Shown in pieces: positions 25,801 to 36,029 of a stretch of 64,000 nt of DNA. Where the stretch lies: assembly GCA_004519485.1 (NCBI GenBank), contig CP038110.1, positions 682,001-746,000 on the forward strand. The letters are read 5' to 3'. The position numbers and the translations under genes were made by a program. Under the pieces are notes generated by a model, which had not been told where the DNA came from, searched no databases, and saw nothing but the letters and a program-made list of their open reading frames with translations. Every line of letters starts with the position of its first letter. The first letter of the stretch is position 1. Source of the stretch: Nannochloropsis oceanica (taxonomy: Eukaryota > Sar > Eustigmatophyceae > Eustigmatales > Monodopsidaceae).

Positions 25801-26440
25801 CTGAGGCGCTATCTTCGACTACCCATCCAATCCCCCACAGAAACTTGCCGCCGCGGTGTATGAAGGCTTCATCCATACGTCGACCGACTCGGGCATCACC
25901 TGGACGCAGCAAACCAACAGTACCCAGCAATTCTGGTGGTCGATCGCATCCTCGTCGGATGGCACGGTACGTGGTTGGATGCGGGACTCTATGCACAGTG
26001 CACGATGCCACCATTTCCTGGATGCTAGTCGCATAGTAGATGGATGTAGTATCGAGAGTCTCTATGTGTTGCTCTATCTGAGGCGCTATCTTCGACTACC
26101 CATCCAATCCCCCTTAGAAACTTGCCGCCGCGGTGTATGATGGCTTCATCTATACGTCGACCGACTCGGGCGTCACCTGGACGCCGCAAAGCGACAGTAC
26201 CCAGCAAGTCTGGTATTCGATCATATCCTCGTCGGATGGCACGGTACGTGTTAGGACGCGGGGCTTTATGCATGGTGCATAATGCCACCATCCTGGATGC
26301 TAGTCGCATAGTAGATGGATGTATTCCCGAAAGTCTGTATTCGTCGCTATATCTGACGCGCTATCTTCGACTACCCATCCAATCCCGAACAGAAACTTGC
26401 CGCCGCGGCGTATGACGGCTTCATACACACGTCCCCCTAG
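22899..26440 (+). CDS. Secreted mucin-like protein with exon-encoded Asp-box (BNR) modules, paralog 1
   Basis: Exons: 22899-24593, 24743-24868, 25018-25143, 25291-25416, 25566-25691, 25841-25966, 26118-26243, 26393-26440; 832 aa, all introns phase 0. The protein has a signal peptide (PLVLPLLVVLGGAWAPTAIA), then a ~150-residue beta-rich domain resembling DUF11-type surface-protein folds, a Cys-rich segment (ECFDYCSING, NQCFCCGGECDL) perhaps PAN/WSC-like, and about 230 residues of Thr-Ala-Ser-Pro repeats expected to be heavily O-glycosylated. Six 42-residue modules follow, each from one 126-nt exon and each carrying the Asp-box signature in TSTDSGVTWT and ending SSSDGT. A half module precedes them and a 15-residue last exon ends the protein. 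Asp-box repeats form beta-propellers in sialidases and sortilins; no catalytic residues are evident, so a binding or wall role is an inference. The first 302 residues appear identical to paralogs 2 and 3. Confidence 0.86.
23818..24512 (+). repeat. 12-bp minisatellite encoding (TASP)n
   Basis: In-frame 12-bp units (ACNGCNTCNCCN type) encode Thr-Ala-Ser-Pro, with scattered variants (TVSP, TALP). Higher-order blocks recur, for example the TVSPTASPTASP segment three times. The paralogs at 33.4 and 40.2 kb keep only about 150 bp of this array. Confidence 0.95.
24594..26392 (+). repeat. ~275-bp tandem exon-intron units
   Basis: Six exons of exactly 126 nt alternate with introns of 147-151 nt. Introns share a common body starting GTACGTG and containing a GGATGTA...CTCGA(G/A)AGTCT block, then a CTATCTGACGCG-CATCTTCGACTACCC block before the acceptor. 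Acceptors are of two kinds, CACAG and CTTAG, plus one AACAG at the last intron. Exon and intron duplicated together as one DNA unit. Confidence 0.93.
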
Positions 26441-26540
26441 ATTCCCATGTCTTGTCTTGAAATGCATCAAATGACTCAATCAAGACAGGAAGTACGTGAG
26501 TAGAGAAAGCGATGCCGTAATTTTGATCTTTTTTGTTACA

Positions 26541-27024
26541 TTATCGATGTTCTGTCTTTAAATGGGTCAAAGGACTCCTAAAAGACAATAGCTGGAAAGC
26601 CAATACTTTTGCGGGCGTGTGCTCCAAAGGAGTTCCAGAAGTGAGAGAAGTTGCTGTAGTGAGAGAAGTTGTTACGGGAAGTGTAAAAAGTGTGAGAACT
26701 GGGGATACGTCTGTGGAGGTGACTGTGGATGTTGTGATGGAGGTGTGTGTACTCGTCGCCGGGGAATCTGGAGCGGATGTTAATGGTTGGGGAAGGGTCG
26801 GTATCCATGTTGACACGGGGAATGCAGACGACTTTGCTGACATACATGCCGGTAAGGATCTTGGCCTGGATGATGGAACAGGATGAGGGCGTGACTACCA
26901 ATCGTGTGTCATTGGCAAGGCCTTGAGCAGGGCTGATGTTGCGGAGCAAGATGATAGGTATGCCAACCTTGGTGGAGCCGGTTGGGCCGACCATGGTGGT
27001 AAGAATTTCATTGGAAGATTCCAT
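26541..27024 (-). pseudogene. Helitron/PIF1-like helicase C-terminal fragment
   Basis: The minus-strand peptide has VGIPIILLRNISPAQGLAND then TRLVV, IIQAKILTGMYVSKVVCIPR and a degraded continuation. This is the conserved 'xGxPVMLLRNLxPxxGLxNGTRLxV...AxIxTGxxxGxxVxIPRI' block of PIF1-family helicases, notably those of Helitron rolling-circle transposons. Upstream Walker motifs and the Rep domain are absent. A further copy of the same family lies at 37.6-38.4 kb. Confidence 0.7.
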
Positions 27025-27202
27025 GTATTGTCGATAGTCGTTTTGTAGTTATTGGGAGATTTGGTTGCCCATTTTCGTTTGTGTGAGAATTTGTTGTTAT
27101 TACAGTAAACAAAAAAAACTCGTGGACGTCCTTGATCCCTAACCAAATTAAATAAAGCGCGAACACGCTATAAGAATCAATTATAATTAACATTATCCGT
27201 AC

Positions 27203-27428
27203 GGACTATACAGAAAGTTATGTACGTTTGCCGGTCGTCACACGCCAACGAGTGGGACTACTACCGGCAGCTGCCCTTCCTACGGGGCGGGCTTATTTTG
27301 GTGCTCATTTTGGTTTTATTATGATAGAAGTTGATGCCATCATGCCGGTAGCAAAGCACGTGATGGTGATTAAAACCCCCAAGAAAATAAAAAGAACAAA
27401 AAACGTACATAACTTTCTGTATAGTCCT
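27203..27428. mobile_element. MITE-like element with terminal inverted repeats
   Basis: The left end GGACTATACAGAAAGTTATG and the right end, its reverse complement ending CTTTCTGTATAGTCC, bound about 226 bp with no coding capacity. The interior carries the family hallmark, a CGGGGCGGGCTTATTTTGGTGCT-like block (about 27283-27306) and a TGATTAAAACCCCC-AAG-AAA tail. Ends include GTACGG/CCGTAC-like flanks. Related pieces occur at 27.5-27.7, 28.1-28.5, 37.9-38.0 and 44.7-44.9 kb. Confidence 0.72.
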
Positions 27429-27499
27429 TACGCCACCGGGAGGGTTGCAGGAATGCAGGTATTCGGTAGGGCAAGACAATGCATGCTTGCTCTTTTATT

Positions 27500-27735
27500 T
27501 TTTTTGGGGTTTTAGCTTGTTCAGAGCGGGATGGTGTCATCGTCCCGCGAAAACGCCAGTGGCCTGATGCCGGCAGCTACCCCGTCATGTGTGGCGGGCT
27601 TATTTTGGTGCACTAAATATGATAGAAGGAGATGTCTTTATGCCGGTGGCAAGGCTCGTAATGGTGATTAACCCCCCCCCCCCCAAAAAAGAGCAGAGAA
27701 ACTTACATAACTTTCTGTTTAGTGCGTACGGTTTA
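27500..27735. mobile_element. MITE-family copy (right part)
   Basis: Contains the GATGCCGGCAGCTACCCCGT block, GGCGGGCTTATTTTGGTGCA, the GATAGAAGGAGATGTC block, a C-run and A-run, and the right end ACTTACATAACTTTCTGTTT. The left inverted end is not recognisable. It probably arose as a truncated or diverged copy of the 27203-27428 family. Confidence 0.6.
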
Positions 27736-27824
27736 TGTTATTTTTAATGTTTTTGTATAAATTAACGCGCTTCGCGCTTTCTGTTTGTTTGGTATGATGA
27801 TTCAGAAGTGAAATATGGGTGCCA

Positions 27825-27930
27825 GGAAGTTTGATTCCCAAAGCTAAGGCGTTTGGTTTCCAAAGTCAAGGCTTGTGGTTCCCAAGGCTAAGGCTTTTGG
27901 TTCCCATGGCCAAGGCTTTAGGTCTTTGTT
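27825..27930 (+). repeat. Short direct repeats of about 26 bp
   Basis: Four imperfect units with a core like TTCCCAAGGCTAAGGCTTTT occur in tandem, with GGTTTCCAAAGTCAAGGCTT variants. No ORF is maintained. Adjacent phrases (GTTTAGGGATCTAAG, GAAATATG) are also repeated at 27935-28040. Confidence 0.65.
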
Positions 27931-28082
27931 TAGGGATCTAAGGGGGCTGTATGATGATGTTCAGGAGTGAAATATGCCCTTCAAAGTTCTTCATTTAGGG
28001 ATCTTCGCGCTTTTTGTTGGTTTAGGGATCTAAGAGGGGCGTACGGGTACTCCAATAATTGTTGCTCAAATTGGGTTGTGGC

Positions 28083-28390
28083 CTGATGCCAGCAGCTACC
28101 CCGTCATGCGGGGCGGGCTTATTTTGGTGCTCAAAACGTGATAGAAGGAGATGTCATTATGCTGGTGGCAAGGCTCGTAATGGTGATTAAAACCCCAAAA
28201 AAGTAAAAAGAGCAAAAAGCTTACATAACTTTCTGTATAGTTCGTCATGTAAGTTTTGTGCTCTTTTTACTTTTTTGGGGTTTTAATCACCATTACGAGC
28301 CTTGCCACCAGCATAATGACATCTCCTTCTATCACGTTTTGAGCACCAAAATAAGCCCGCCCCGCATGACGGGGAAGCTGCCGGCATCAG
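28083..28390. repeat. Large near-perfect palindrome of two MITE copies head-to-head
   Basis: The left arm (about 28085-28225) and right arm (about 28252-28385) are reverse complements over roughly 130 bp with only a few mismatches, separated by about 25 bp. Both arms carry the MITE-family blocks (GCGGGGCGGGCTTATTTTGG, AACGTGATAGAAGGAGATGT). The right-end TTTCTGTATAGT lies in the spacer. A partial third unit follows at 28470-28530. Confidence 0.85.
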
Positions 28391-28539
28391 GCCACTGGCG
28401 TTTTCGCGGGACGATGACGCCATCCGGCTCTGAACAAGCCGCTCCTTTGGCTGCCGGTCATCCCGCGCCAACGAGTGGGACTGATGCCGGCAGCTTCCCC
28501 GTCATGCGGGGCGGGCTTATTTTGGTGCCAATAGTTAAT

Positions 28540-29895
28540 CAATAATTTGATAATCAAGCCGGTAACATTTTCTAGTCATCAGTATGACGAATATAGGCAC
28601 GTGAGTTATCACTGCGCCTCTTTGATCGCATAGTATAGTCCGTACGGACGTGGCGATTTTGTTGTCATTCTTCACGACCGGCATGATTTGGTCGTCCTTC
28701 TCCCGAACCCTGCACATGCACCCCTGTATGTGTGTGAGTATGTGTGTGAGTACGTGTGTGGGTGTGGGGTGTGGGGGTGAGAGGGTGGTCGTGTAGTTGG
28801 GGGTAGGGAGGTAGAGAGGGCAGAGGATCGTAAACCGGCAAGATGAATCGCCGTAGATGCATTTGCCTTGCTCGAGTCTAGAAAATGTGTAGACTGATCC
28901 AAAATCTGATGAGGATAATTGTCAAGGACCTCTTTGTTCATATATTGTGTGCAGGTGAAGACAGACGTCAAATCAGGAGGAGGAAATGGAAAAAAACCAA
29001 AAAGCATAGCAAATTTGGACAGTTGTTAATTTTATGTTTTTCTTTGTTTTTTGGGGTGTGATCATATGGTAGTGCTGTTACCTTGTAGCTTGTTATTTCT
29101 TTCATCTTTTGTACTGAGGGTATGTGTGCATTGGCCTTGTAAGAAAGGAGGACGATGCTGAAAAGTGGCGGTACCTTCCTTTTGCTAACGTAGGGGCCCA
29201 CCATCAATGCAGGACGATGTGGGACCCTTTCGCTCTTGAAAGTGCCCGCGGGCCTCGGTAAAACTTGATAAAGGTGCATATGAGTGTGCTCCATGTGCCT
29301 TTTCCTTTTTATAGGAATAACTCTGCTTCTCAAACCCTTCAAAAAGCATAGATCACACGTCGACATCCCCTCAAAAAGCTATGTATACAGGTGTGGCTCG
29401 ACTAGATCCTGCGAAAGACAGTATCACGATTTTGTCGGCTGTTTTGTGGAAAAACCGTGAGATCGATAACAAACAGTATGATGAATTGTTGTCAAAAATG
29501 GCTGTGTGTTTAGTTTTGTTGCTTTATGGTGTTTATTTGGTGAATTGGCCGCTGGGTCAAAAAGAGGCTCTTTCTCTCGCCTGCCGAGGCGAAACCAGCG
29601 TAACTTAAAACTGTTCTGAGTTTTGCTCTTGACCTCCCCTCCCCTCCTGTGCGACGTAATGGCTCCTGTTTACGTACTAACCACGCACCCCACACACACT
29701 CTACACACACAGACACCTGTCTACGTGTAGAAGGAAGACATATTTCTACATCTTCTAGGTCCTCTTCTTTCTCAAAGTCGCTACTGTTCAGTACTTTGCC
29801 CCCCACGCCACCCGTCTTGTCGAGATCAAATTTCATTCGAGCACAGACGCACGCCTTGCACTCCACACCTCGCCAACCATGGCACCCATAAGCAA
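28540..29895. other. Accessory intergenic DNA, no supported gene
   Basis: AT-rich sequence with a GT-rich microsatellite (about 28725-28775) and short ORFs lacking recognisable motifs, including one at 29381-29608. A GTCCGTACGGAC palindrome-like motif near 28637-28650 resembles MITE termini. Nothing else is supported. Confidence 0.45.
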
Positions 29896-29898
29896 GTG

Positions 29899-31064
29899 AT
29901 GGAAGACTCTGACAGGAAATCTGCAGACAATGCCCAGCTAAACTCAAAAACTCGCGGAGTTGGAAGTGGAGATTGCGGGGGCCTAGCAGGGGGAGGTGGG
30001 GGGCCAGCAGGAGGAAGAGGAGGAAGAGGAGGACGACAAGAACATCAACAGCGACAGCAGCAGCGACGGCAGCAACAGCAACAATTATAGTAGCCATTGC
30101 GTGCGTTCGCGGCCGAAGAAGCACGCGGAAGCGAAGGAAGGGCGAAAAGAAGTGACGGAGGAGAGGAGGAAGCAATTAGCGGCAGCTGGCAAGATTAGGG
30201 CAGAGAAATCTGCATCATCAAGATCGAGACCTTTCTTTATTCGGGTGGAACGACCAGACAATTCATATCTAGCACTGTGCCCCATAGGATGGACCGGTTG
30301 ACAAGAGCGGTAGGGAGGCGAATTAAACTAGGTGCGAAGGAGAGGAAAAAAAAGTGTTTCTCGGGAGGCCAGGCGGAAACAGCGAGAGGCGAAAAAGGGC
30401 GCAAAAGATGAGGAGAATTTGGCAAAGGCCGACGCAGTGCTGCTGGAGATCCATCGCACCGGTATCTTGCACCCGGTGAATCACATTCACACTGATGCAG
30501 ACGCGACGAGGGCAGCTGGGATTGAGCGCCGGGCGACAGACGATTTAGGCCGCGGGCAACTGCTGCTTCCTTACAAATTGAGGGCTTCATGTCTTTATTG
30601 GGTCCACGATCTCAGTAACGGGGGAATGAATTCGACGGAGGCATTTGGAAAAGTGGCGGAGGTGTTCAAATTGAGTAACCGTACCCTTCGGACCTGGAAG
30701 AACTAGTTTTACTCGACCGGCTTTCGTATCCGCCGGCTGCTAAGCGGGTCGAATGAAGGTAAGACCTTTTCTCATTTAGGTGACACTATCTTTTGTGAAA
30801 AGCTAAGAACCTGAATAGTGATGTCCACTATAATTTGACCCTGATTCGGAAGTACTTTCGCGTTAGCTGGCGGTACATGGATGCGTACAAGGAGGGCATG
30901 TCGGCCGAGCTGGCGAAGTATGCTGGGACCTTGTGTAAGAGCCATCGTATGGTTAGCAGCAGTTTGGGTAAGCGTATTAACGACGCTATTTGTCTTGCGT
31001 TTGCAATTGAAGTGGAGAGGAAGGAGAGGATGGGAGGTGGGGGGAAGGAGGAGGAGGAGGTGGA

Positions 31065-31098
<34 letters not shown>

Positions 31099-31384
31099 GA
31101 GGAGGAAGGGGAAGGTGTCACGAACAGAGAAGCGGGCCGTAATAATACGAAGAGTGTGGGATATAATAAGGGAACGAAAGTACGAGGATGGGGAGGACGA
31201 GGAAATGGATGAGGAGACCTTGAGGAAGAGAGCGGGTGAAGGGGGGAGGTTGGCCCATGTGCAGGTCGGGGCCGATGTAAGGGGACCCAAAATCAGCAAG
31301 AAATTTATCAATCGACAAACCCTCTTGCACACGTGTTCCTATTGTGATAACAACACATATGCCAGAGTAGCATCGAAGTCGTAA
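29899..31384 (+). pseudogene. Broken gene of unknown family, possibly transposon-derived
   Basis: Coding-like peptides lie on the plus strand in changing frames: an Asp/Ser/Lys-rich stretch (29996-30301), a 124-aa stretch with KLRASCLYWVHDLSNGGMNS and EVFKLSNRTLRTWKN (30332-30706), a stretch with FRVSWRYMDAYKEGMSAELA and KSHRMV (30835-31060), and a tail with ISKKFINRQTLLHTCSYC (to TAA 31384). The 'RYMxAYxxG...A...KSHR' pattern recalls the N-terminal regions of some algal and oomycete transposon proteins, but I cannot name the family. Stops and frame changes separate the segments and no obvious introns reconcile all of them. It could also be a diverged host gene with unrecognised introns. Confidence 0.35.
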
Positions 31385-32494
31385 GACTTGATTTTTTGTT
31401 ATTGTCGATTATGTGTGAAAAAGAGGCCCCTACGGCCTGGGCCAAAAGTTGACCGTCTATAGCGACTTCCATAGCATATCAACCACAAATTGACTCCGTT
31501 GGATCTCATGTTTGTATCCTATTCAAGCATTGTTCAAGTTCGTTTACTTTGCAGGGCTACGTTTGGAGAAAGAGGCAACACTATTCTCGTGGCCGCAGAG
31601 GCTCGGAACGGGCTTTCTCTTTTCCTCACGCTTGCTCTTTTGTTTGTTGGTCGAAAGTAATCCGACAGATCTCTTCTTTGGTACGAGAAACACCGTTTTC
31701 GCTTAGGGAGCGAGAGACGCCGATGACGTCATCGGCCGCAAAAGGCAACTGATGATAAAAGCCAGAAGCTCCGATGTCTCTGGTCAGGGTGCGAGCCACG
31801 ATGAGTTGCCAAGTAGTGAAAAGTTATGTGTTTTAATGTGCTTTCTCTGGCTGTGGTGTTTTAATTGCGGTTTGATCCTTATATTATCAAAAAAACATCA
31901 CAATTTCCTAGTTTTCGCGGAGTTGTAGAATCCAGGGGAGCTGCACAAAACTGGTTTCGGCCGTTTCACAAAAACTGAGGGAGCTCAGGCGTATAGTATC
32001 AATAACCATGATGACATTGTGTATATACATATAATTGAAATGGCTACTTCGAGACCCTAGCAATAGGATTACTGTCCTTCCTTTTGGATTTGTGCTTAAT
32101 CAGATTGTGGCTCCAGCTCTGTCTGTCGGCGGCCATGAGTCGTGAGAAGCCAAGATTGATGACTAAAAATTGTGTGTGACCCAGAGGCCCATTCGAGGGA
32201 CGTTACTTCCTTGTGTGACTTTTTTTTTACTGAACGACAAGGCGTCCTTCACATACAGACACAAATGATACAAACGATACACAGATACAAACGGTAAACA
32301 AACACACAAATACATTTGTTGCCCCCACGCACGAAGCAGTAAAAGAATTGTACATATACCGTGTTGCTCGTGGAATAATATGGGACATACACTCTCATTT
32401 CTTCGTCTCTCACGCTACAGTCTAAATCACTTCATTCATCAAGACACAGACACAAATACGGGCCGTCTGATAAGCTGATCCTCAACCGGAAGCC

Positions 32495-35400
32495 ATGTAC
32501 CTGCCCCTCGTCCTTCCTCTGCTCGTCGTCCTGGGAGGTGCGTGGGCACCTACCGCCATTGCCCAGGAGTGTCCCCGTCTGATTGTGGGCGCCAAGGCAC
32601 AACCTAACGGCAAGCGTGGCATCCTGGCAGGCCGACAGAAAGCCAAGATTACCGTCAAAATACGAAGCAAGGAGGCAGCACAAGACGTCAATTTCAAGAT
32701 GGAGCTGCCCGCTGGTTTGTCCGTGGTCAAGCTGAAGGCCCGTCCGTTCCGCATGCTCTCCCCGGCGCAGATCATTCAGAACCCAGACGGGACAACGGCC
32801 ATCTACTGGACGGATTTCGATTTCAAAAAGAGCTCGAAGCGCGTCTTTCAGGCCGTGGTGATGGCCGATGACTGTGCCCCTGAGATGCTTGATGTCACAG
32901 CCCTGGCATATCTCGTCAACGCCACGGACCTGTCCGCCTACTGCGCTGTACCCTTGGTCGATCCTGTGGTCTTGCGTGTGCGATATCCAGGCAACAAGAA
33001 GGTGTCTGAGCACGCCTTATCGAGATCTGTCACGTGCGCGCCGACCCCAGCCCCGAGCGTCAATCCCGCAATTCCCTTCCAAATTTTTGGTGAGGGGCAG
33101 CGATGCTTGCAAGCAGGACAACTGGCGCCCTTTGATCGCCGTTTGTCGGCACTACATAATGCAGACGAGGGACTGAAATCGCTCAGCACTATTGACGGCC
33201 AGCATCGTCAGCTGCCTCCTGTGGAGATTAACAACCCGACGGAGTGCTTCGACTACTGCTCGATCAATGGCAACGAACCGAGTCCATTTTTCTTCAACTG
33301 GAACACAGCGACCAACCAGTGCTTTTGCTGCGGCGGAGAATGCGACTTGATTGTTGAGCCAGACTTCAATGCCTATAAGGTAGTCTTGGCGGGGACCAGG
33401 GCCCCCACTGCGTCTCCTTCCATGAGTCCTACGACAGCACCGATGCAGAGCCCCACTGCTTCACCGACGGCCTCGCTCTCTGCTTCACCTACAGCCTCCC
33501 CCACGGCGTCGCCCACTGCTTCACCCACCGCGTCACCCACGGCTTCACCCACGGCTATCCCCTCTGCGTCTCCAACACCAGCACCGATAGGACCGGGCGT
33601 CATCTGGACACAGCAAACAAACAGTACCCAGCAACAGTGGGAGTCGATCACATCCTCGTCGGATGGCACGGTACGTGGTTGGATCCGGGGCTTCACGCAT
33701 GGCGCACGACACCACCATCCTGTATGCTGGTCGCGTCGTAGTAAGATGTATCGTCGAGAGTCTATATGTGTTGCTCTATCTGACGCGCCATCTTCGACTA
33801 CCCATCCAATCCCCCTTAGAAACTTGCCGCCGGGGCGCATGAAGGCTTCATCTATACATCGACCGACTCGGGCGTCACCTGGACGCAGCAAACAAACAGT
33901 ACCCAGCAACAGTGGGAGTCGATCGCATCCTCGTCGAATGGCACGGTACGTGGTTGGATCCGGGGCTTCACGCATGGCGCACGACACCACCATCCTGTAT
34001 GCTGGTCGCGTCGTAGTAAGATGTATCGTCGAGAGTCTATATGTGTTGCTCTATCTGACGCGCCATCTTCGACTACTTATCAAATCCCCCTTAGAAACTT
34101 GCCGCCGCGGTGTATGAAGGCTTCATCTATACATCGACCGACTCGGGCGTCACCTGGACGCAGCAAACAAACAGTACCCAGCAACAGTGGGAGTCGATCG
34201 CATCCTCGTCGGATGGCACGGTACGTGGTTGGATCCGGGGCTTCACGCATGGCGCACGACACCACCATCCTGTATGCTGGTCGCGTCATAGTAAGATGTA
34301 TCGTCGAGAGTCTATATGTTGCTCTATCTGACGCGCTATCTTCGCCATCTCATCCAATCCCCCACAGAAACTTGCCGCCCTCGTATATGAAGGCTTCATC
34401 TATACATCGACCGACTCGGGCGTCACCTGGACGCAGCAAACCAACAGTACTCAACAAATCTGGCAGTCGATCACATCCTCGTCGGATGGCACGGTACGTG
34501 GTTGGATCCGGGGCTTCACGCATGGCGCACGACACCACCGTCCTTGAGGCTGGTCGCATCATAGTAAGATGTATTCTCGAGAGTCTCTATGTGTTGCTCT
34601 ATCTGACGCGCCATCTTCGACTACTCATCCAATCCCCCACAGAAACTTGCCGCCCTCGTGTATAACGGCTTCATCTATACATCCACCGACTCGGGCGTTA
34701 CCTGGACAAAGCAAACGAACAGTACCCAGCAAAAGTGGTATCGGATGGCATCCTCGTTGGATGGCACGGTACGTGGTTGGATCCGGGGCTTTGTCCACAG
34801 TGCACGATGGCAATGTCCTTGAGGCTGGTCGCGTCGTAGATGGGTGTATTCTCGAGAGTCTCTATGTGTTTCTCACAGATATCTGACGCGCCATCTTCGA
34901 CTACCCATCCACTCCCCCTTAGAAACTTGCCGCCGGGGTGTATAACGGTTTCATCTATACGTCGACCGACTCGGGCGTCACCTGGACGCAGCAAACAAAC
35001 AGTACCCAGCAAATCTGGGAGTCGATCGCATCCTCGTCGGATGGCACGGTACGTGGTTGGATCCCGGGCTTCACGCATGGCGCACGACACCACCATCCTG
35101 TATGCTGGTCGCGTCGTAGTAAGATGTATCGTCGAGAGTCTCTATGTGTTGCTCTATCTGACGCGCTATCTTCGCCATCCAATCCCCCACAGAAACTTGC
35201 CGCCGCGGTAAATGATGGCTTCATCCATACGTCGACCGACTCGGGCGTCACCTGGACGCCGCAAAGCGACAGTACCCAGCAAAGCTGGTATGCGATCGCA
35301 TCCTCGTCGGATGGCACGGTACGTGGTTGGATCCGGGGCTTCACGCATGGCGCACAACACCACCGTCCTTGAGGCTGGTCGCATCATAGTAAGATGTATT

Positions 35401-35515
35401 CTCGAGAGTCTCTATGTGTTGCTCTATCTGACGCGCCATCTTCGACTACTCATCGAATCCCCCACAGAAACTTGCCGCCGTAGTGTATGATGGCTTCATA
35501 CACACGTCCCCCTAG
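32495..35515 (+). CDS. Secreted mucin-like protein with exon-encoded Asp-box modules, paralog 2
   Basis: Exons: 32495-33670, 33820-33945, 34095-34220, 34368-34493, 34643-34768, 34923-35048, 35193-35318, 35468-35515; 659 aa, all introns phase 0 (144-154 nt). Signal peptide, N-terminal domain and Cys-rich domain match paralog 1 through residue 302. The (TASP)n stalk is reduced to about 50 residues and ends in SASPTPAPIGPGV before the half module. Six 42-residue Asp-box modules follow (TSTDSGVTWT core), then the same 15-residue terminal exon as paralog 1, ending HTSP. The second full module ends SSSNGT rather than SSSDGT. It looks intact and functional; presumed secreted or wall-attached, ligand unknown. 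Confidence 0.86.
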
Positions 35516-35897
35516 ACCTTTATATGTAGGCTTTGGCGGAAATCGCGACAAATCTGCCGGTAAAGAGTTGGAGAAAAACGGGATAGATAGTGGTTGCGGC
35601 GGCATCATTGGCATGGGTATCATTCTATCGACGGATGCGGTCATAATTGACTGATTGCCGAAAGCGACATGGATGCGATAGTCATTCCCTCCCCCTCGTC
35701 GCCTAATCCGCCTCCCCCTCGTCCGCTTCTATATCTATACTTATTGATACTATGTTTTTACCTCCTTGCCCCTACGCGTATTTACCTTTTTTTGGAACCA
35801 GATTTTAGAAAGGACAAACATGGAAAACACAAACAAAAACATTCAAGAGGGAGGGAGGGAGGGAGGGAGGGAGGGAGGGAGGGAGGAAGGGACGGGC

Positions 35898-36029
35898 CTT
35901 GGTGTGAATCTTGAGAATGTGTGCGCGTCCCTCTAGGTCGGGGTAAGCGAATTCGACCTTCCGATCGAGGCGACCCGGACGAAGAAGGGCCGGATTCAGG
36001 GTGTCAGGCCGGTTGGTTGCAATCAGAAT
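35898..36029 (-). pseudogene. Inverted isolated copy of RPT1 exon 7
   Basis: Exactly 132 nt between an acceptor-like TTCCAG and an AAG|GC boundary, the same length and boundaries as exon 7 of RPT1 at 47725-47856. It encodes [20 protein letters not shown] and continues to the HTK end, with a few substitutions relative to RPT1 (VLMATN to ILIATN, D to N, FALPD to FAYPD). The downstream (CCCT)n intron start is also copied. No other RPT1 exon is nearby, so it is a stranded fragment. Confidence 0.88.
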
